NCBI GenBank assembly: GCA_036768485.1
Contig: JAVLUZ010000507.1
Location: 2,506,064-2,570,063, forward strand
Reading direction: 5' to 3'
From: Mermis nigrescens
Taxonomy: Eukaryota; Nematoda; Enoplea; Mermithida; Mermithidae
DNA length: 64,000 nt
The notes beneath the pieces were generated by a model that was given only the letters and a program-made list of their open reading frames with translations, had not been told where the DNA came from and made no database searches. The translations under genes were made by a program, and so were the position numbers. Positions within the stretch are counted from its first letter, which is position 1, and every line of letters begins with the position of its first letter. Shown one piece after another: positions 1-12,906 of this stretch.

Positions 1-879
1 CAAAAACGTGCGTTTTTAAGCAGTTTTTAGGAGGTGTGTCTTTTCTGCTGTTCTTATCCAGAAATAAGAAAATTTTCCTGCTTTAAGCAGCCGGCTTTCC
101 TCCCTCAAAATTTTGAGTACGGTATTGTTGCTAATCCGCTTTTTATTTGATTTTATTTCGTATTTGTTTTGTTTTCCGTTTTTTCCTTTCAATTTCTTCA
201 AAAAATTTTATTTCATTGAATTTTCTCATTTTTTCCAGACACTGCTTAACTTTTATAACGAAAAGCGATCAAATTAAGCGTTCGAAAACTACTCAATTTT
301 TCGGCAAATCGATTAGTTTCAAGGACGATAAGCTATTGTACAAGTGGCTTTGTACAGTTTTACTCATTAATGTAAAGTGAGTCCAAATTTTTTAATTATT
401 TTTTTGTATAATTTTTTAGCGAATTTTATTTTTTCAGCATTCCTTTTTAGTCGTGACGCGTCGGGGCTGTGAATTCGACAAGAAATGACAATTTTTTCCG
501 TCCGAGTTATTATATATGTTTTAGGATTAGAAATTTCGGCAAGTTCGATTAAGTCAAATACAATAAAAAAATTAGAGTATTGGAAATAAGGTAATTAGGA
601 ATATAAGAAATATATCAAAATGAAAAATATAAATTAAAATTAATAATAAACTAGAATTATAATCGAAATTAGAACCAGGTCAGTGAAGATCGGATCAAAT
701 ATAAAATAAAAAATAGTTAAATCAATAAAATTTATGCAAAAAAATAAAAAATAAAAAATAAAATAAAATTTATGCCGGACCTCTAAGTTTGGCAAATTAC
801 CGATTCTTATCACGTTATATACGTCGCATTTATTATGCATTACTTGTCAGTTTATCGATCGATGTCTTATGTATCTTTA
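1..879. other. AT-rich sequence, no gene seen
   Basis: T-rich, then A-rich low-complexity DNA with short open frames that resemble no known protein. No RNA gene or clear repeat boundary is visible. Confidence 0.5.
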
Positions 880-1015
880 TACATGGGCAGCAAGGAAATT
901 CTGGGGGTCAGGATTGGGAAAAATTGCCAAAAATGTTACTAAAAATAGAATTTCGGGGGTCTACAGTAATCTGGGGGTTTCTACTTCTAGGAGGTACAAT
1001 CCCACGCCCATGTGT
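880..1015 (+). repeat. Short variant of family A MITE
   Basis: About 135 bp, from ACATGGGCAGCA to CACGCCCATGTG, with the same ends as family A but a shorter interior. A near-identical relative lies at about 51930-52066. A full family A element follows directly. Confidence 0.65.
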
Positions 1016-1023
1016 GCTTATCA

Positions 1024-1288
1024 CCAGACGTGGGCATGGGGTTAGGGGTGTGCGCCCCCTGTAAGGCCGAATAATCCTCCCCCTCAGAAACCGAAATAAG
1101 CCCTAGGATTCAATTCTTGAAATTTTTTTTGTTTTTTTACCGCAATTTTTTGAGGCCAATGGATAGTGCTCGATAAGAAACGTTGAAAAATGGTGTTTTT
1201 CGCCATTACTACCAATTTTAGGACCATTTTTTGACCTTTGAAAAATCTTGCACCCCTCCCCCAGAATTTTGGTGCTGCCCACCTCTGC
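1024..1288 (-). repeat. Family A MITE, 6-bp duplication TTATCA
   Basis: Inverted ends CCAGACGTGGGC and GCCCACCTCTG. TTATCA stands immediately on both sides (1018-1023 and 1289-1294). The interior shares with other copies the block around CACTATCCATTGGCATCAAA (reversed here). No coding capacity. Confidence 0.85.
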
Positions 1289-1715
1289 TTATCACCGTCT
1301 TATATGAGTATACGCAATTAAATTGACATTAATCTGAATGGGAAAGTAGAAATTGAATTTAAATAATTAAAACAATCAACTCAAATTTGTTCGAATGAAT
1401 GAATAAAATTATATAAATCAATTGTATAGAAATTAGGATGATCGATTTCTCCCCATAATCTTGGGTCATTATCACCACATGTTAGATAAAGGCGAAATAA
1501 TCTGGGATTATTCGATTTATGTTTACGAGGTATATGTACATGTAGGACTGGAAAACTTATATTTTTATATTCATCGTTAGCAAATCCCTATTTAAGGATT
1601 CAAAAATTTTTGGGAAAAATTAAAACAGCATTCAACGTATAATTTTGTGATTCTAAATAATTTAGTAATGGGGTTTAGAAAATGGTCACGCGCGGGTGGC
1701 TTTTGTCGCTGGGAT

Positions 1716-1969
1716 CCATACCTGGGCGTGGGAGGTTTGTGTGGGGAGTGTGCACCCCCACCAGAAACGAAAATAACCCCCCAAATTCAATTTTTGAAAT
1801 TTTCCCATTTTTTTCGCAATTTTTTGATGCCAATGGATAGTGCTCGATGAGAAAAGTTGAAAAATCACGTGTCTTCGCCATACCACCATTTTTGAGGCCA
1901 TTTTTTGACCTTTGAAAAAACTAGCACCCCCCTCCTTCACAGACAGAACTTTGGTGCCGCCCATTATGG
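1716..1969 (-). repeat. Family A MITE, 6-bp duplication TGGGAT
   Basis: Ends CCATACCTGGGC and GCCCATTATGG with TGGGAT on both flanks (1710-1715, 1970-1975). It overlaps several overlapping spurious open frames on both strands. Confidence 0.85.
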
Positions 1970-2017
1970 TGGGATACACGCGTTGGCGTGGCGTCTGTAC
2001 CAGACATGCACAGCATG

Positions 2018-2179
2018 CATACATGTAACGGCTCGAACGTTTGGGAGCCATTTTTAGGGGGGAGGGTAAAAATCGCAACTTGTTCCAAAAATCGGAGAAG
2101 TCCAAAATTTTCTGACTTTGGGGGGATGGGGGCGACCAACTTTGGGTGGGAGATCCCTATCCCCTATATTACATGTCTG
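2018..2179 (+). repeat. Family C MITE, 8-bp duplication ACAGCATG
   Basis: The element runs from CATACATGTAACGG to TTACATGTCTG and is bounded by ACAGCATG at 2010-2017 and 2180-2187. The 8-bp duplication is typical of hAT transposons; no transposase is encoded. Confidence 0.85.
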
Positions 2180-2189
2180 ACAGCATGAA

Positions 2190-3611
2190 AATCAGTAGCG
2201 GATTTAAGGGTGGATTTTTAATAATAATTCAATTTAATTTTTAATAATAATGTAATTTTTATCAATAATCTAAAAAATTTTAAATAATAATTTAATTCTA
2301 ATTTTTCTAAAGAATGGATATGTAATTTGCAATGATTTTGGTCGTCAGAGACCATAATTTCTAGAATTTTCCGGCAGAATTATACCCATTAATGATATTT
2401 ATTTACTTGCTTGACACCCTGGAAGCCATTTTTGCTCGTGGAATAGGTTTCGAAACAATTTAGCCAGCAGAAACAGCTATTTTAGCAGTTTTCTTCTATT
2501 TTTAATCGACAATTTTTGGCGTTTCGCGTGAACTGCTACTCAGGTACAGGACATCATGCAGTAAATCAAGCTTTTAAACGTATACCCGCCTAAATTACAC
2601 AAATTTTTTAGCGCTTCGCGTCACATTTTCGCTAAATTCGGAGAAATTTAATGATTTTTTCGAACGAAATTGCCGAAAATTTTAAAATTTTTCATGGAAA
2701 ATATTACGCCAAAAATGATTTTAAGTAAAATTATACGTTAACCCGAAATTACGCTATTTCGCGCGTGAATGGCAAATTTTGGATCTAATTTTGACTGTTT
2801 CGGAAAAAATTGTTTTTTGGGCTTAAAAGGGTGAATAAGCGTCAAAAACAAAAGATTTTGAAGAAATATCATAAAAATTTGATTAAATTGAACAAAATAT
2901 AGTAAATAATGAGCCTATAGCTCGAAACGCTTACAATTTGATACTTTTGAGCAAATCTATTATTTTTTAATTTTTCGGAGAATCGCGAATTCTGATGAGG
3001 GTGAAAAATTTTCTGGCAGGAGGTGGATATTTCTATGGAGTTTTCATTTTATTTTTGAAAAAGTTAATATTTTATGTTAAAAAAACAACTGCGTAAATTT
3101 TTTCAAATTCTTCAAGTATGGGTGGTGCAAAATCGGCTAAAATCCCACGAAAACATGTCAAAAATTCAATTGTAGGGGCCTGGGTGTCTGCCAAATTTCC
3201 GGATATTATAATTCCCCCACTCCACTTTACGCCCATGTGTTTAAGTGAACCCATATAATCCAAAGCCGCTCAATAAATCAAAAGTCCTCAGACTAAATTT
3301 GCAACACTTTTACTCGTAAATTTCGCGACTTTTTGTCTGTTAATGGATACAGCTCGATGAGAAATGCTTAATATGGTGTTTTTTAGCCCCATATCCTCAA
3401 TCTTTGGCACTATTTTGGCACCCCTTCCTCTAATTTAGGCTTTTTCTTTGTATGGTGTGATCCCTTCTCCGTAGAACCATTTTAAAATTTTCAGGCTGTC
3501 ATATTCAAGCTGTCTATCATTTTTTTATTCCAATGAATTATCGACGAATTAGTAGAGCAAGTTTAGCTAATTAAATCGATTAATCAATGACGTAAAATAA
3601 TTTATTGTAAA
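2190..3611. other. AT-rich intergenic DNA with degraded repeats
   Basis: TAATAATTTAA-type simple sequence (2217-2310), a variant of the dispersed hairpin at about 2611-2622, and pieces resembling family A and B interiors at about 3000-3440. No gene recognised. Confidence 0.45.
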
Positions 3612-4199
3612 CAATGACAGATCTAGGATTTTCCTATGAGGATGGCGGTACTCCAACTTCTCCAAAAACAGGCAAAAGTAGGTCTACAAATTTGCCCTTC
3701 GCGTGCGAAATAGCGTTTTTTCTGGGCGTTTTACATCGTCTACTTTTATTTTTTAAATCACTTTCGACGCAACATTTTTCGAAAAATCTTGAAATTTTTG
3801 ACAATCTTGTGCGAAAAAATCGTAAACTTTCTATTGCCAGCGAAAATCTGGCGCGAAGCACCAGAAAACTCACGAAATTTAGGCGGAAGGCCGTTGTTTG
3901 AAGGTGGAAGATTATGCATGAAAATAGAAGCAATATGTGCTGGAATAGCTGTTTTTGCTATTGAAATTATTTTAAAACTTATTCCAAGAGCATAAAATGA
4001 CTTTACAGGTCGCCAGAAAGGTAAACAAAAGTGTTACTAGTTATCATTTGGCGCGAAGCGCCAGAAAAATTCGAGAAATTTTGATCACCTACGGCCAAAG
4101 ATCATTGTAAATTACATGTTCATTCTTTATATCGCCAACTATTTTGGGCCAATGGGGGGCAGCTGTTCCCCCCGCCTTGCCCGCTTAAATCCGCTTCTG
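3612..4199 (+). repeat. Long family F element (588 bp)
   Basis: Starts CAATGACAGATCTAGG, ends AAATCCGCTTCTG. The flanks ATTGTAAA and AACGTAAA match at 6 of 8 positions. It is the longest family F copy and includes one exact GGCGCGAAGCGCC hairpin at 4050-4062 and a variant near 3850. Open frames inside are not recognisable as a transposase. Confidence 0.75.
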
Positions 4200-4292
4200 A
4201 ACGTAAATGATTAAATAATTTTAAAAATGTGAATGCATTATTGAATTCTTCGATAATTTCCGAGCAATACGCCCCCACATAAAGGGTATCAC

Positions 4293-4542
4293 CCATACGT
4301 GGGCAGCAAGAAAATTCTGGGGGGATGCAAGATTTTTTGAAGGTCCAAAAATGGCCATAAAAATGGTGGTATGGCGATAAAAACACCATTTTTCGACGTT
4401 TCTCATCAAGCACTATCCATTGGCATCAAAAAATTGCGAAAAAAATTTCAAAAATTGAATTCTGGGGGATATTTTGATTTCTGAGGGGTGCATTTTGGTT
4501 TCTGGGGGATGCATACCCCCAAACCCCCACGCCCAGGTGTGG
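4293..4542 (+). repeat. Family A MITE
   Basis: Well-preserved copy from CCATACGTGGGCAGCA to GCCCAGGTGTGG. No clear flanking duplication. It lies about 90 bp after the family F element. Confidence 0.8.
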
Positions 4543-7500
4543 TTTTACCCCATCTACCCTCGCTAAAGGGTTAGCTAGGCGGGTACTGTCCGGCGATTTT
4601 GGGCTGGCGGAATGTTCTCTGCATTTTTCGATGACAAATACAATAATAATGATCGAATTGTTGCTGCCCTTCGCGCCAGATCAATACGTTTATGTGCTTT
4701 ATCAATTTTATAGGTATTGTTTTAGTGTTAAAAGCGATATAATTCATTCAAAATGGACTAAAAATGCTTTAAATGCGATATTATTTGGAAAAAACGTTTT
4801 CTAGGCTATTTTGACCATTTTCGTTGTTTGATTAGCAAGAAAATCGTGAAAACTTCAAATTTACTGGTTTGGATTTCTGTGGATTTTGCCCCTTCCCCTC
4901 CCGCCTTTTTTCTTCTTTTCTTAACGTAGAATCGCATACATATATTTAAAATAATACTAGTAATATTGTTTTTAATCGAATTATAATATTAATTATTAAT
5001 TATTCATCGGACTTTCGAACTGATATACTAATAATAATTATAAAATACATATTTTAGTCTTTCTCAGTACTTTTTCTGATTTTTGTTTGTGCCAGAGGAT
5101 CGTTTTCCAGTAGTCGGTGTAAATCGTTGTACAAGCGTTGTTGTAATGTGGTTTGACTCGTTTCTTCGCCTTTCCTATCATATTTATGTGCCTGATGTAC
5201 TAAATACTAGATGTAATAAGCAATCTTGCGTGTCCGGTTCTGTTTTTACCTATTTATTGTGTATATTTAATACATAAATTTGTAAACGCCTATAGCTTCT
5301 CGGGTTTTTCCTGTTTTTTGCGCTTTGCCGAGTTTGCCTGCGATTTGGTGCATGTATTATTAGTATTGTAGACTCTTTTACGTTGTAACTCTTTTCTTAT
5401 ATTTATATTTCGTGCGAATCTGATGCGCTGCTGTCTAGTTTGACCGACATAACTTCGAAAAAGTAAAAACTTATTCGTTTTAACGCTACACAGCGTCTTC
5501 TGATTTTGGTTCTTCGGGCCGTTGGTCCCCCAGAAATATAAACATGCTTCTTTTTTTAAATAAATCCCGGCCCTATAATTTATTGGTTATTCTCTGGTAT
5601 AAGCTTAGACATTTAAGTGCAGCGTGCAGCTGATGGTAAAAAGTATCGAATAAGATTTAAAAATAATAATAATGATAGAAAGTCATCAGTATGATTAAAA
5701 AATTAAAAAAGGAGATAATAGAAGAAAAATAAATAAATAAGTAATAAATAGACGGTAAATAAATGAGGCGTGCTGTTGATTGAAGTCAAGTTTTATTGTT
5801 CACTTTACACAACCACGGAGTGTAAAGAAGGTTTTTCTTAGATTCGTATTTCTGATATTACTCTGATATTACGATCAATATTTCTGAAAAAATTAACTTT
5901 TCGCGATGGTCTAAAGACAAATAAATATTAGATGTAAACCACTTTACACCACTATGGAGCGTAAACAAAGGCGCCCGACTGACGTTTGACGTTTGACCCC
6001 TGGAGATTTTCAGACTTGTGATCATATCCAGACTCATAACCGGACTGGAGAAGTTGGAAGAAAAAAACAAGACAGACACACCTTTAACACCCAGATTTTT
6101 GACCTTACACCTACCGGGAAAGCACAATCTTGATTAAAATAAAGACATTTGCTGTGACATGCACCCCTTAGAAAATACCTTATTTTTATTCTATTTGACT
6201 TATCCCGGCTTCTAAACAGAGAGAACGTCATACAAAAATGGGACAAAAACGTAATTTTCCACTATCCATCACATTGTAAACTTTGAAGATGTGAACCTAA
6301 CTCTTTTCGAGACTGCTTTTGCACTAAATGTCATTAACGCTATGTATAGCGAAATTGAGTTTTTTCTGCCTCTAGTAGCGCTACCTAGCTAACTTATGAG
6401 TTTCTTACAATCAAAAATATAAAAAGTGTAAAGCGGCGCGAAGCGCCGAAAATTTCTAAAATGTTTACTCTTTCACGTAGAATTTTCGTCCTTTTTTGAC
6501 AAATAGTTCAGAAATCATAAGTGGCGCAAATCACCGAATTTAGTTTAGTCATTTTCCACCGCCCTTAAGATTTCGTCGCTCTGTGAATACTAATAGTGAG
6601 AGAGCAGAAAATTATCAAATTTGTACGGAACAATTTTGACGGTTCAAGCTTCTAACAAGTAAACTGCGAAGTACTAAGTATTGTAAGTGCGGTGCACATA
6701 CACGTAAGTCCCATCGAGTGTTCTCTGCTCGCAGACGCTTTTTGAGTATAACCCGTCAGGTTGATGTTTCAACCGTTGGTTATACACAGCGTTCTGCTTT
6801 CAGGTAGGGCACCGGCCATCTAGGATTTATTCGGTATGGCGCTGGTCCAGTGGTGGGAATAGCTGCCCACCCTGTGAGACTCTCTACAGTATAAAGATAT
6901 GTTGACTGATTCAGGCTTCCGAACGCAATGCTGGAGTTTTACAAAAGAGCGCGTAACCGGCGGCGCTATGCGCCGGAAAATTTTGACTCTTGCTCTTTTG
7001 ACTCAATTTATACCGCTTAAATCATACAGAACAAACTGATTCCGGCGCGAAGCGTCGGAAATATTTAAAAATTTTCAACCCTTTTATCTTTTTTGTCCTT
7101 CCAAAAGTCTCGTTGCACATGTACAACAAGATTTTTCGAAGTCTAGGGTGGTGCTCTTAAGCGCCCCTAGCGGGGTAGTAGGTAGGTATGTAGGTACAAG
7201 ATTGGTGGGCTTCTACTTTTAATCAGCTACTACAGTCCTAAAATGATATTTTAGTCAACTGAAATATACTATTTGTATTTATTTTATGCATGTCCACCTC
7301 ATGCCTATGCTTAAGTATAGCAGCAGTTTTTTCGTTATAACTTCTTACGAAGTTACTTTAACGATAAGTGACAAACATATTCAGAAAGAGCTTAAAAAAT
7401 CGCACAAAATGATACTGATATTTGCTATGTTGAGTGAGACTAATTGCAATTTTAACCTGGCTAGGATGGCGTCCTAGCCGGGAACCTTGACTTCAAAAAC

Positions 7501-7611
7501 ACGGAACGCGAGGGTAAGAGCCTAATAACGTCCCATAGGCGGTAGCCAACCGGATGAAAGCCCTCACGCTGATTAGCTGAATTTTTACTGCTTTCAAATC
7601 GCCTTATTGTA
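4543..7611. other. Intergenic DNA, no gene recognised
   Basis: Mostly unique-looking AT-rich sequence with scattered GTGTAAAG-type words. The dispersed hairpin occurs exactly at 6435-6447 and as variants at 6962-6974 and 7044-7056. Short open frames (such as 5083-5277 and 5858-6246) show no known motif. Confidence 0.45.
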
Positions 7612-8682
7612 AAAAAGTCTTAAGACACAATTTCCTATAAAATCGACCTCCGTGATAAGTTGAAAAAAGTTTCCCTGAAAATTTGATATATGATTTAGTT
7701 TTTCCAGCTAAGAATCATGGCGACATTCATTTTTCATGAAAACGAATATTCATCGAGCTACAGTAATCCAAAGTTTTAAAATTTGGTTATTTTTACGAAA
7801 TTTTTGTACTTTTGTATGAACTGAGTTTTCTACCGTTACACTAATGACAGAGCAGTAAAATTCGATTGTGATCATAGGGCCATATGTGCTTAATAAGAAA
7901 AATTTAAAAATAGAATATTTTTCGCATTTTATGCGCTTTACACAAAAGTGTAAGGTCAAATTTTTCGGCTATTTTTAACTTTTACATTAATCGTGTCCAG
8001 TCAGTAAATCCTTGAGAAGCACTAAAAATATTTACTTTGCATACGTGCGCACATGTCCCCAACATATGTGTAAAGTTTAATAAAAATTGCGATACCCTTT
8101 CTATACGAAGTTTAAACATCAAGTGAACAGTTTTTCCCAATATTTTCGAAAAATTCATTTTGATGTCAAGTTTGTTTGTGTGTTATTTGATACCGAGCAG
8201 CAATTTTTGATGCGAATATAGAGTCATACATGATCTTTCATAAATTCGTAGAATTATAATTTTTACTCGCATGTTGCACTTTACACAAATGTGTAAAATC
8301 AGATTTTTGGTTAATTTAAAAATTTTTTTGTAACATAAATTCAGCCCATGCAGTCAATTTTTGAGAGGCACTAAAAATATTTATAGCGATTACATCTACA
8401 CATGCCCCCAACCTACGCGTAGAGTTTAATAAAAATTGCAATACCATTTCTGTGAAAAGTTGAACATAAACTAAACACTTTTACGCAATCATTCTAAAAA
8501 ACTCATTTTGTTGTCAATTTGTTTGCCTAACATTTGAAGCTGAGCAGCAATTTTTGGTGCGAATATAGAGTCGTAAACAATCTGTCAGAAATTCATTGAA
8601 TTTTTTTACATTTGTTGCACTTTACACGAATGTGCAAAGTCAAATTTTTATTGATTTTTTTGACATTAATTCAGCCCATTGC
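7612..8682 (+). repeat. Left arm of a large inverted repeat
   Basis: About 1.07 kb, matched in reverse by 9478-10477. Shared landmarks include GAGCTACAGTAATCCAAAG and a block on GGGCCATATGTGCTTA. Within the arm a module with AAAAATATTTA...CATGYCCCCAAC...GTTTAATAAAAATTGC occurs at about 8026 and 8369. Confidence 0.85.
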
Positions 8683-9477
8683 ACTAAAAATATTTAGTGC
8701 ATGTATAAATATTTTTATATACACTACCCTATAAATATTTTTATTAAACTTTGCATTAAAAATACATATAACTATGTGCAAAGTTTAAAAAATTGTGATA
8801 TGTTCTTTAAGCTATGACATTTTTAGTCGGTTTTTTAAAATTAAATTTACGTCAATTAGTCAAAAATTTCACTCGGCCTTCACCGAATGAAGTCATAGAA
8901 AGCTTCAGTTGCGTAGAAGTTAACTGATCCTCGAAAACAGAATAAACGTTGAAAGCCTAGAGAGATGCTTAGGTCTGAAACTTCTGCTAGATCAAACAGG
9001 AGAGAGAAAATAAAGCTTGCATGAAAAACGGAACTAGACATTCTCTGAAAAATTATGTCTACATCAAATAAAATTCTAAAATATTGTTTCTGATGGCTGG
9101 ACTGTATTGCAAAAATGATGACGTATACTTTAATATCCATACGCTTTATTGGTCGAATATCCTATCATGTTTTAACTATACAAGTGGTGAAATAGATTTC
9201 TTTATATTTAGATGGCTGAAAATTTGTGCATCACCAAGATTTGATGCATTGCATATGCAGACAGAATTTAACGTTAGGTAAAGCTGTAGAGGATGCTCAA
9301 AAATAATTCAGTTCTCATACAAAAAACGGTATTGCTGCTTGAATCAAATGTAAGGCTGGGATAAAACTTTTGCTTTACACTTTGGTAAAGTGCAACTAAT
9401 GCATAAAAATTCTGAATTCTATATCTTTCATTGTATTTTATAATGAACGAGCAAAAATATTTGAATATTAAACTGCA
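8683..9477. mobile_element. Spacer of the 2.9-kb inverted-repeat element
   Basis: About 0.8 kb between the two arms. An 86-codon frame on the minus strand (8880-9140) and one on the plus strand (9084-9281) have no recognisable domain. If this is a foldback-type transposon, no transposase remains. Confidence 0.5.
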
Positions 9478-10477
9478 TGGGCAGGATTAATGTCAAGAAA
9501 CTATAAAATTCACTGAAAATTTGACTTTGCATATTTTTATTAAATGCAACAAATGTAAAAAATAGAAAATTCAATGAATTTCTGACAGATTGTTTATGAC
9601 TCTATATTTGCACCAAAAATTGCTGCTAAGTTTCAGATGTTGAGCAAACAAATTGACAACAAAATGAGTTTTTTGAGATAGATTGCGTAAAACTGTTCAG
9701 TTGATATTCAACTTTTCACAGAAAGGGTATTGCAATTTTTATTAAACTTTAAACGTAGGTTGGGGGCATGTGTACATGTAATCCGTATAAATATTTTTAG
9801 TGCCTCTTGAAAATTGACTGTATGGGCTAAAATTTATGTTACAAAAAAATTTAAAAATTAACTAAAAATTTGATTTTACACATTTGTGTAAAGTGCAACT
9901 AGCGCGTAAAAACTAAAATTCTATGAATTTATGAAAGATCATGTATGACTCTATATTCGCATCAAAAATTGCTGCTCGGTATCAAATAATACACAAACAA
10001 ACTTGACATAAAAATGAATTTTTCGAAAATATTGGGAAAACTGTTCACTTGATGTTCAAACTTCGTATAGAAAGGGTATCGCAATTTTTATTAAACTTTA
10101 CACATATGTTGGGTTCATGTGCGCACGTATGCACAGTAAAATGCGAAAAATGCAAAAAAATTTTAATTTTAAATTTTTCTTATCAAGCACATATGGCCCT
10201 ATGATCACACCGAATTTTACTGCTCTGTCATCAGTGTAACGGTAGAAAACTGAGTTTATACAAAAGTACAAAAATTTCGTAAAAATATTCAAATTTTCGA
10301 ACTTTGGATTACTGTAGCTCAATGAATATTTGTTTTTTTATGAAAAATGAATATTGCCATCATTCTTAGCTTGAAAAACTGACCCATATATCAAATTTCC
10401 AGGGAAACTATATTTTCAACTTATCGTGACTTTGGTCGACCCTCTCGGAAATCGTGTCTTAATAATTTTGCAACAGA
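9478..10477 (-). repeat. Right arm of the large inverted repeat
   Basis: Reverse complement of the left arm, with frequent substitutions and small indels, so the pair is not recent. The arm runs out near ACGATTTCCGAGAGGG on one side and ACACAATTTCCTATAAAAT on the other. Confidence 0.85.
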
Positions 10478-12447
10478 TATACCTATAGTCTATTACGAAA
10501 CCGCGTGCATAGAAATCAATTTTCAGCGATCTAGCGAGCAGGTACAAAAGTGTCTTCTAGATAGTGTACTGTAATATAATTTTGCATAGCAATGCTACAT
10601 ATGCTTATCGATTGCTATGCACCGTATCTTGATTGCTTGTTCAGCTTAAACCATTTTTGGCAGCTTAATGCACATAGATCGGTTTCCATCCTGAAGACCA
10701 TTTCGAAAAATCGTAAACGTGTTTTTGTATATAAAAGACGTGTTTTGCAGGTATTTCAAGTTTGGTACCTGTACTCCCTTCATTCTCATCGTTTTAAGGA
10801 TTTATTATGATATAATGGAAGAATTAAGGACAAAATGAAATAAAGGCGAAACTACTGCGAGAAAGCATTCATTAGAATTTCTTAAGGAGCGTACGTAAGT
10901 GCACTGCCTGTACCTACGCCTTGGCTTTACTCACCAATACACTTTACTCTTTTTGTATTCATCCGACAAGTTTCGCTATTATTTGTTTAAAGCTTTTCGA
11001 TTTCACCTGATTTTTATTTTTATGTGTGTACCAGTAACCACGTGTCATGTATTAGATCTTAAAGAACGTATAACATTGAATAGTCCCATGTTATTCTCAT
11101 ATGTTTCTATTTGCGTGCGCGTTTTACATTACTGGGTACGTAAACTGTAATATTTAAAGTAACTCAGCCAATAAATATTATTATTATCATATGTTCCGTC
11201 CCGTCGCTAATTAACTCATCATAGTTGGCGCCTAATTAATTACTGTAGAAGTGATGTCTTGTGTGCTGCGCTCTTAGGTTTTGCTAAGTTGGGTTTTTTT
11301 CCCATTTTGGGTTTTTCTGAGGCCGTTGAAGGCATTTTTTAATGATTGAGATTTTTGGCGTCTATGCATAAGCATTGATTGGGTTTTTTAGACAGTTTAA
11401 GGTAAAATTTCGGGTTTTTTACAAGAGCGCTTGGCAACCCTGTGCGCTCTCTCATCTAGTGTTGGTTTGGTAGGTCGGTTTCGTTGGTAATTTTACCATT
11501 TTACTACTTTTTCGAGGCCTTTAGTAGTTTTGATCCTTATGCTTAACCATAGGATGGTATTTTCGAACCCGATGACAGTTTTTGGCGTTTTTGAGCAATT
11601 GGTTGGTATTGAAATTTTGGCCTGGCATGTCAACCATCGGCGTTAGCCAGGAGGATTAGGTATTTTGCAGCTTATAAAAATGTTCCAGTTTTGGCTGAAA
11701 ACATGTTGTTCTGTCATTTTCTAGGTTTCAGATTACAAGAACCTAAGTTTTATTGCGCGGAAACAGTGGATTTTTTTGGAAATTTTCGAATTTTAAAAAC
11801 TGGAACATTTTGTAGAATGCTGACAGACAGACAGTGGCACACAGACAGAGTGTTTTGTATGAAAGACAGTAACTAGGTATCTAAGGGAAAACTTCGAAGT
11901 TTATTCGCAGCTGAATAAGGCTAACTGCTGGAGGATTGTGAATGTGCTTAAATCATAGGCTTAGCTAGGACTTTCGCCAGAGGGATCCAAAAATTTTTTT
12001 CGTCCGAAAAACCTATAAAAACGGGCTGAATTTGTTAAATAGCATGGTTTTTTGGGCTTTTCACACAATCTTACACCATTTAAGCGATAGAAAAATTTAT
12101 GCTCTCCAAATTTTTTTACGTTTTTGACGAAACAAATTCTTATTATGCGCTCGAAGCGCTAATTTTTGACTTTTACTGTAATAATACGATAGAAACTCTA
12201 AAAGATACAAGAAATCGGTGCAAAGAGGCATAAGCTTAGCCAGGATTTTCGCCATTGGGTACCTTAAATGTTTTTATATTAAAAGTCCATAAAAAACGTA
12301 TAAAAATGCATGCTAGGCGTGAAATAATGTCTTTTTTAGACATTTCACATCGTCCTGCAACAGTTGAAATCCAAAGAATTTTTTTTATTGTCGCTATTAA
12401 TGTTGCACACTTTGCAAGTTTTACTATTCGGGTAGAACTTTAGATTA
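10478..12447. other. Intergenic DNA, no gene recognised
   Basis: Contains a few 60-80 codon frames (10592-10810, 10899-11150, 11691-11876) without known motifs, an AATAAA-containing stretch near 11170, and family G-like ends (CTTAGCCAGGATTTTCGCC) near 11960 and 12236. Confidence 0.4.
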
Positions 12448-12455
12448 CAGAGAAT

Positions 12456-12906
12456 CAGGCCCGTATCTAGGATTTTGTTTCGGGTGGAGGGGCATGACCA
12501 AAATTTTTCAAAAACATGGAGGACCAAAGGATGAATTTAAAAAGACGTTTTACGACCCCTAGAGTTGTGCATTTTGTAAATTTTGCTACCCAGATGCCTT
12601 AAATACGGTGAGAATCAAATGGACACTCTCTTGAACAAATCTCATTCTCTGCATAGAACCTGTGCAAAACAGAAGACATAGACGCAAAAATACGGGTTAA
12701 TATATAAAGTATAAAAGATTACAAAAATGCAAAGACTGAAAATGCTGGGTTATAAATAGACCTTAATTCTAATTTAAAATTCGGCGCGAATCGCTGAAAA
12801 TTTTTACCTTTTTTGGCTAGAAAAGCAAAGGGGGAGTGAGGGAAAAATCATTCCCATATTTTGTTTTGGGGAGGCACGTGCCCCCTAACCCCTGGATACA
12901 GGTCTG
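12456..12906 (+). repeat. Family G MITE, perfect 8-bp duplication CAGAGAAT
   Basis: Ends CAGGCCCGTATCTAGG and CCTGGATACAGGTCTG are inverted; CAGAGAAT stands at 12448-12455 and 12907-12914. Size 451 bp. A variant of the dispersed hairpin is at about 12783-12795. Confidence 0.85.

Noticed and set aside
8880..9140. Transposase in the spacer of the large inverted repeat
   Set aside because: Short, with no catalytic motif; nothing resembles a known transposase.
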